Part shown: in pieces, positions 4,267 to 5,873 of the stretch
Layout: every line of letters begins with the position of its first letter
How positions within the stretch are numbered: position 1 is the stretch's first letter
Assembly: GCA_900771185.1 (NCBI GenBank)
Contig: CAAGND010000039.1
Location: forward strand, 1 to 5,873
Reading direction: 5' to 3'
Source of the DNA: Clostridia bacterium
GTDB lineage: Bacteria > Bacillota > Clostridia > Oscillospirales > Acutalibacteraceae
DNA length: 5,873 nucleotides
The notes under the pieces: model-generated
Databases searched by the model: none
What the model was told of the DNA's origin: nothing
The model's input: only the letters and a program-made list of their open reading frames with translations
Made by a program: the position numbers and the translations under genes

Positions 4267-5873
4267 TTAGTTTATCCTCAGAAAATCGCCTGCGGGAATT
4301 GTGATACCGCTGACGACAACGTCGCTGTCCGTATAGTTGACATAGATCATGGCACCGGTGGCATATTCCGTGCAGAACACCCCGTCCGTCACCTCGGTGT
4401 GTGAGGTCATGCGCGACGAACGCACATCGCCGAGCGCGTCATTAGCTCGCGTGTAGAACTCGGCGGCGGAGTTCAGCCAGTTCTCATAATAGAGCACGTC
4501 ATTCTTTTCGGCTGACTGCTTATAGCTCCACTCATATGACGGGCATGCGCCGTATTCAATGCAGCGGAGCATGGCGGTTTGTATATCCTCCTCAAAATTC
4601 AGCGGCTCGCTCGAATACTCGATTATGCCGTGAAGAACGAGCTGGACAAACGGTATACTCTCATACGCTTCGCTCGTGGGCGCCGCCGCATTCATCGGAA
4701 CATTTGAGATGTATCTGACGTTCTTTATCATAAAGAAGTTGCCGGTGTCAGTCATCAGAGTTCTCCCTGCTGTGAGTGTTGTCAGCTCCTCGGAAATTAT
4801 ATCCGCGCTCTCCTGACGGTTTTTGCCGCATGAAAAATCGGAATAGAGCATACTGCCGGCATCGTTTATACAAAAGCCGTTAAACAAACCATACTTGCTG
4901 TTTGAAAGCATTTTGACCATTACGCCGCCCAACTTATCAATACGCAAAAGATCCTTTTGATAGGACTTTTTGCCGATTGTCGGCGCGATATCACTTTCAT
5001 ATGAATATGACGCCTCATCGCCGGAAATGTTTTCCGCAGTCTTGCGTGAGGAGAACGAACCGTCCGTTGACGATGACAGCAGGTTCACATCGAGATATAT
5101 CTCCATATTCTGTGCGCTCATATAGCTGCACAACTCCTCCAAATCCTTGCCCGAACCGAGTCTGCGAAGAATCGAGGCAGACGACAGATCTGACTGATCA
5201 TAACCTCCCGACAGCGCTCCCTTATAGCGCAGATTGATGCCGTTTATACCCTTGGCTTTCATGCGCATAACCATATCCTGCGCCTGTTCAAAGCTTGTGT
5301 ATACTTTCGACACTGTGGGTGAAAGCTTCCAAAATAAGAACAGAACTCTGTCAGCGGAGCCTATAACGCTCAGATCGAGCGGCAGATATCCGGTGCTTTC
5401 AACCGTTTTTGTTGAGAGCACACGGTCTCTGATAAGCTGCTCTCTCGCGGCCGCAGCCATGCCGGTATAATTTGCGTTTGAACCGTTGAGGAACCTAACA
5501 CACAGACCTATCTCGCCGTCATAGGAATCATCGGCGAGGTAAAACTTCTTTTTCTTGCCGTCCGTCTCGACCCTGCCGGATGTTATGTCAAAAGACGAGC
5601 CGACCCTGAAAAATGAGTTTCCGTCACGCACTCTGTCCGCCGATATTGTCGCGAGCGCGTCGCCCTCGCTTATAAGCATAACAAAGGCGCTGTTTCCCTG
5701 CTTGATGCCATAGGCGGGAACAGCCGCGGAATACTTTCCGCTGTCTGCCTGCGTCGCCGAGGCATCCTCACCGTAAACCGCGAATTCCAGCGGTTTCTTA
5801 AAGGACTCGTCCTCAGTGTCGGTTTTAATTATAGCTCCGCTGCCGTCCGGCACAAAGATGAAATCTCCCTGCT
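4267..5873 (-). CDS. DUF5696-like protein, C-terminal part (N-terminus outside window)
   Basis: The frame is open from the right edge to TAA at 4269-4267, about 534 codons. The GTG at 5853-5851 is internal, not the start: in-frame residues QGDFIF precede it and complete the motif GDFIFVPDGSGAII. That phrase, with VPAYGIKQGNSAFVMLISEGDALATI (about 45-70, counted from the codon at 5853), resembles from memory the Firmicute DUF5696 family. From about 155 to 410, alternating strands and helices (RVLFLFW; GINGINLRYKGA; MEIYLDVNLL; GLFNGFCINDAGSMLYSDF; RTLMTDTGN) suggest a (beta/alpha)-barrel like glycoside hydrolases, with acidic residues at strand ends (D255, D331, D339, D369) as possible catalytic groups. 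The last 35 residues resemble a small beta domain (ATGAMIYVNY, ending AGDFLRIN). A glycan-related extracellular role is inference; the signal peptide, if any, is not visible. It is the first visible gene of the right-hand operon. Confidence 0.8.
   Translation of the reverse strand, partial: QGDFIFVPDGSGAIIKTDTEDESFKKPLEFAVYGEDASATQADSGKYSAAVPAYGIKQGNSAFVMLISEGDALATISADRVRDGNSFFRVGSSFDITSGRVETDGKKKKFYLADDSYDGEIGLCVRFLNGSNANYTGMAAAAREQLIRDRVLSTKTVESTGYLPLDLSVIGSADRVLFLFWKLSPTVSKVYTSFEQAQDMVMRMKAKGINGINLRYKGALSGGYDQSDLSSASILRRLGSGKDLEELCSYMSAQNMEIYLDVNLLSSSTDGSFSSRKTAENISGDEASYSYESDIAPTIGKKSYQKDLLRIDKLGGVMVKMLSNSKYGLFNGFCINDAGSMLYSDFSCGKNRQESADIISEELTTLTAGRTLMTDTGNFFMIKNVRYISNVPMNAAAPTSEAYESIPFVQLVLHGIIEYSSEPLNFEEDIQTAMLRCIEYGACPSYEWSYKQSAEKNDVLYYENWLNSAAEFYTRANDALGDVRSSRMTSHTEVTDGVFCTEYATGAMIYVNYTDSDVVVSGITIPAGDFLRIN

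Noticed and set aside
5851..5853. GTG at 5853 as the start of the DUF5696-like gene
   Set aside because: The frame is open further upstream and the preceding QGDFIF residues complete a conserved-looking motif, so this is an internal valine and the gene is cut by the window edge.

Overview
The window looks like a chromosomal stretch from a low-to-mid G+C Clostridia-type Firmicute, perhaps an Oscillospiraceae-like gut commensal. This is inferred from a clostridial-style DacF carboxypeptidase, an MtaB, sigma-A-like promoters, purine-rich ribosome binding sites, TTG and GTG starts, and a DUF5696-type protein. Nothing seen identifies the genus. There are no RNA genes, CRISPR arrays, insertion sequences or phage genes.

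Layout. At 1-600 on the minus strand is the N-terminal 200 residues of a polytopic membrane protein that starts at TTG and runs off the left edge. A 167-bp AT-rich gap (601-767) holds an extended -10 promoter framed by a perfect 8-bp inverted repeat. At 768-1976 on the minus strand is a secreted D-Ala-D-Ala carboxypeptidase (DacF/PBP5 type). A 180-bp divergent intergenic region (1977-2156) carries a sigma-A-like promoter and a small leader hairpin for mtaB. At 2157-3443 on the plus strand is mtaB, the radical SAM enzyme that methylthiolates t6A37 in tRNA. A long hairpin (3439-3492) separates it from a convergent minus-strand gene group. That group, read 5' to 3', is a DUF5696-like protein (4267-5873, N-terminus outside the window), a MIF/tautomerase homologue (3872-4216) and a short membrane-anchored ComEA-like helix-hairpin-helix protein (3488-3844, GTG start).

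How the genes relate. The three minus-strand genes on the right are spaced 50 and 27 bp apart with no terminator between them, so they probably form the end of one operon, although their functions do not form an obvious pathway. mtaB and dacF are divergent housekeeping genes. The left membrane protein lies downstream of dacF in the same direction, with no convincing terminator between them, but has its own promoter. I do not see a clear multi-gene novel system. The most noticeable features are the terminator palindrome that supplies the stop codons of both convergent genes at mirror-image positions, the inverted repeat around the membrane gene's promoter, the bacterial MIF homologue with altered accessory residues, and an A11 run in the ComEA-like gene.
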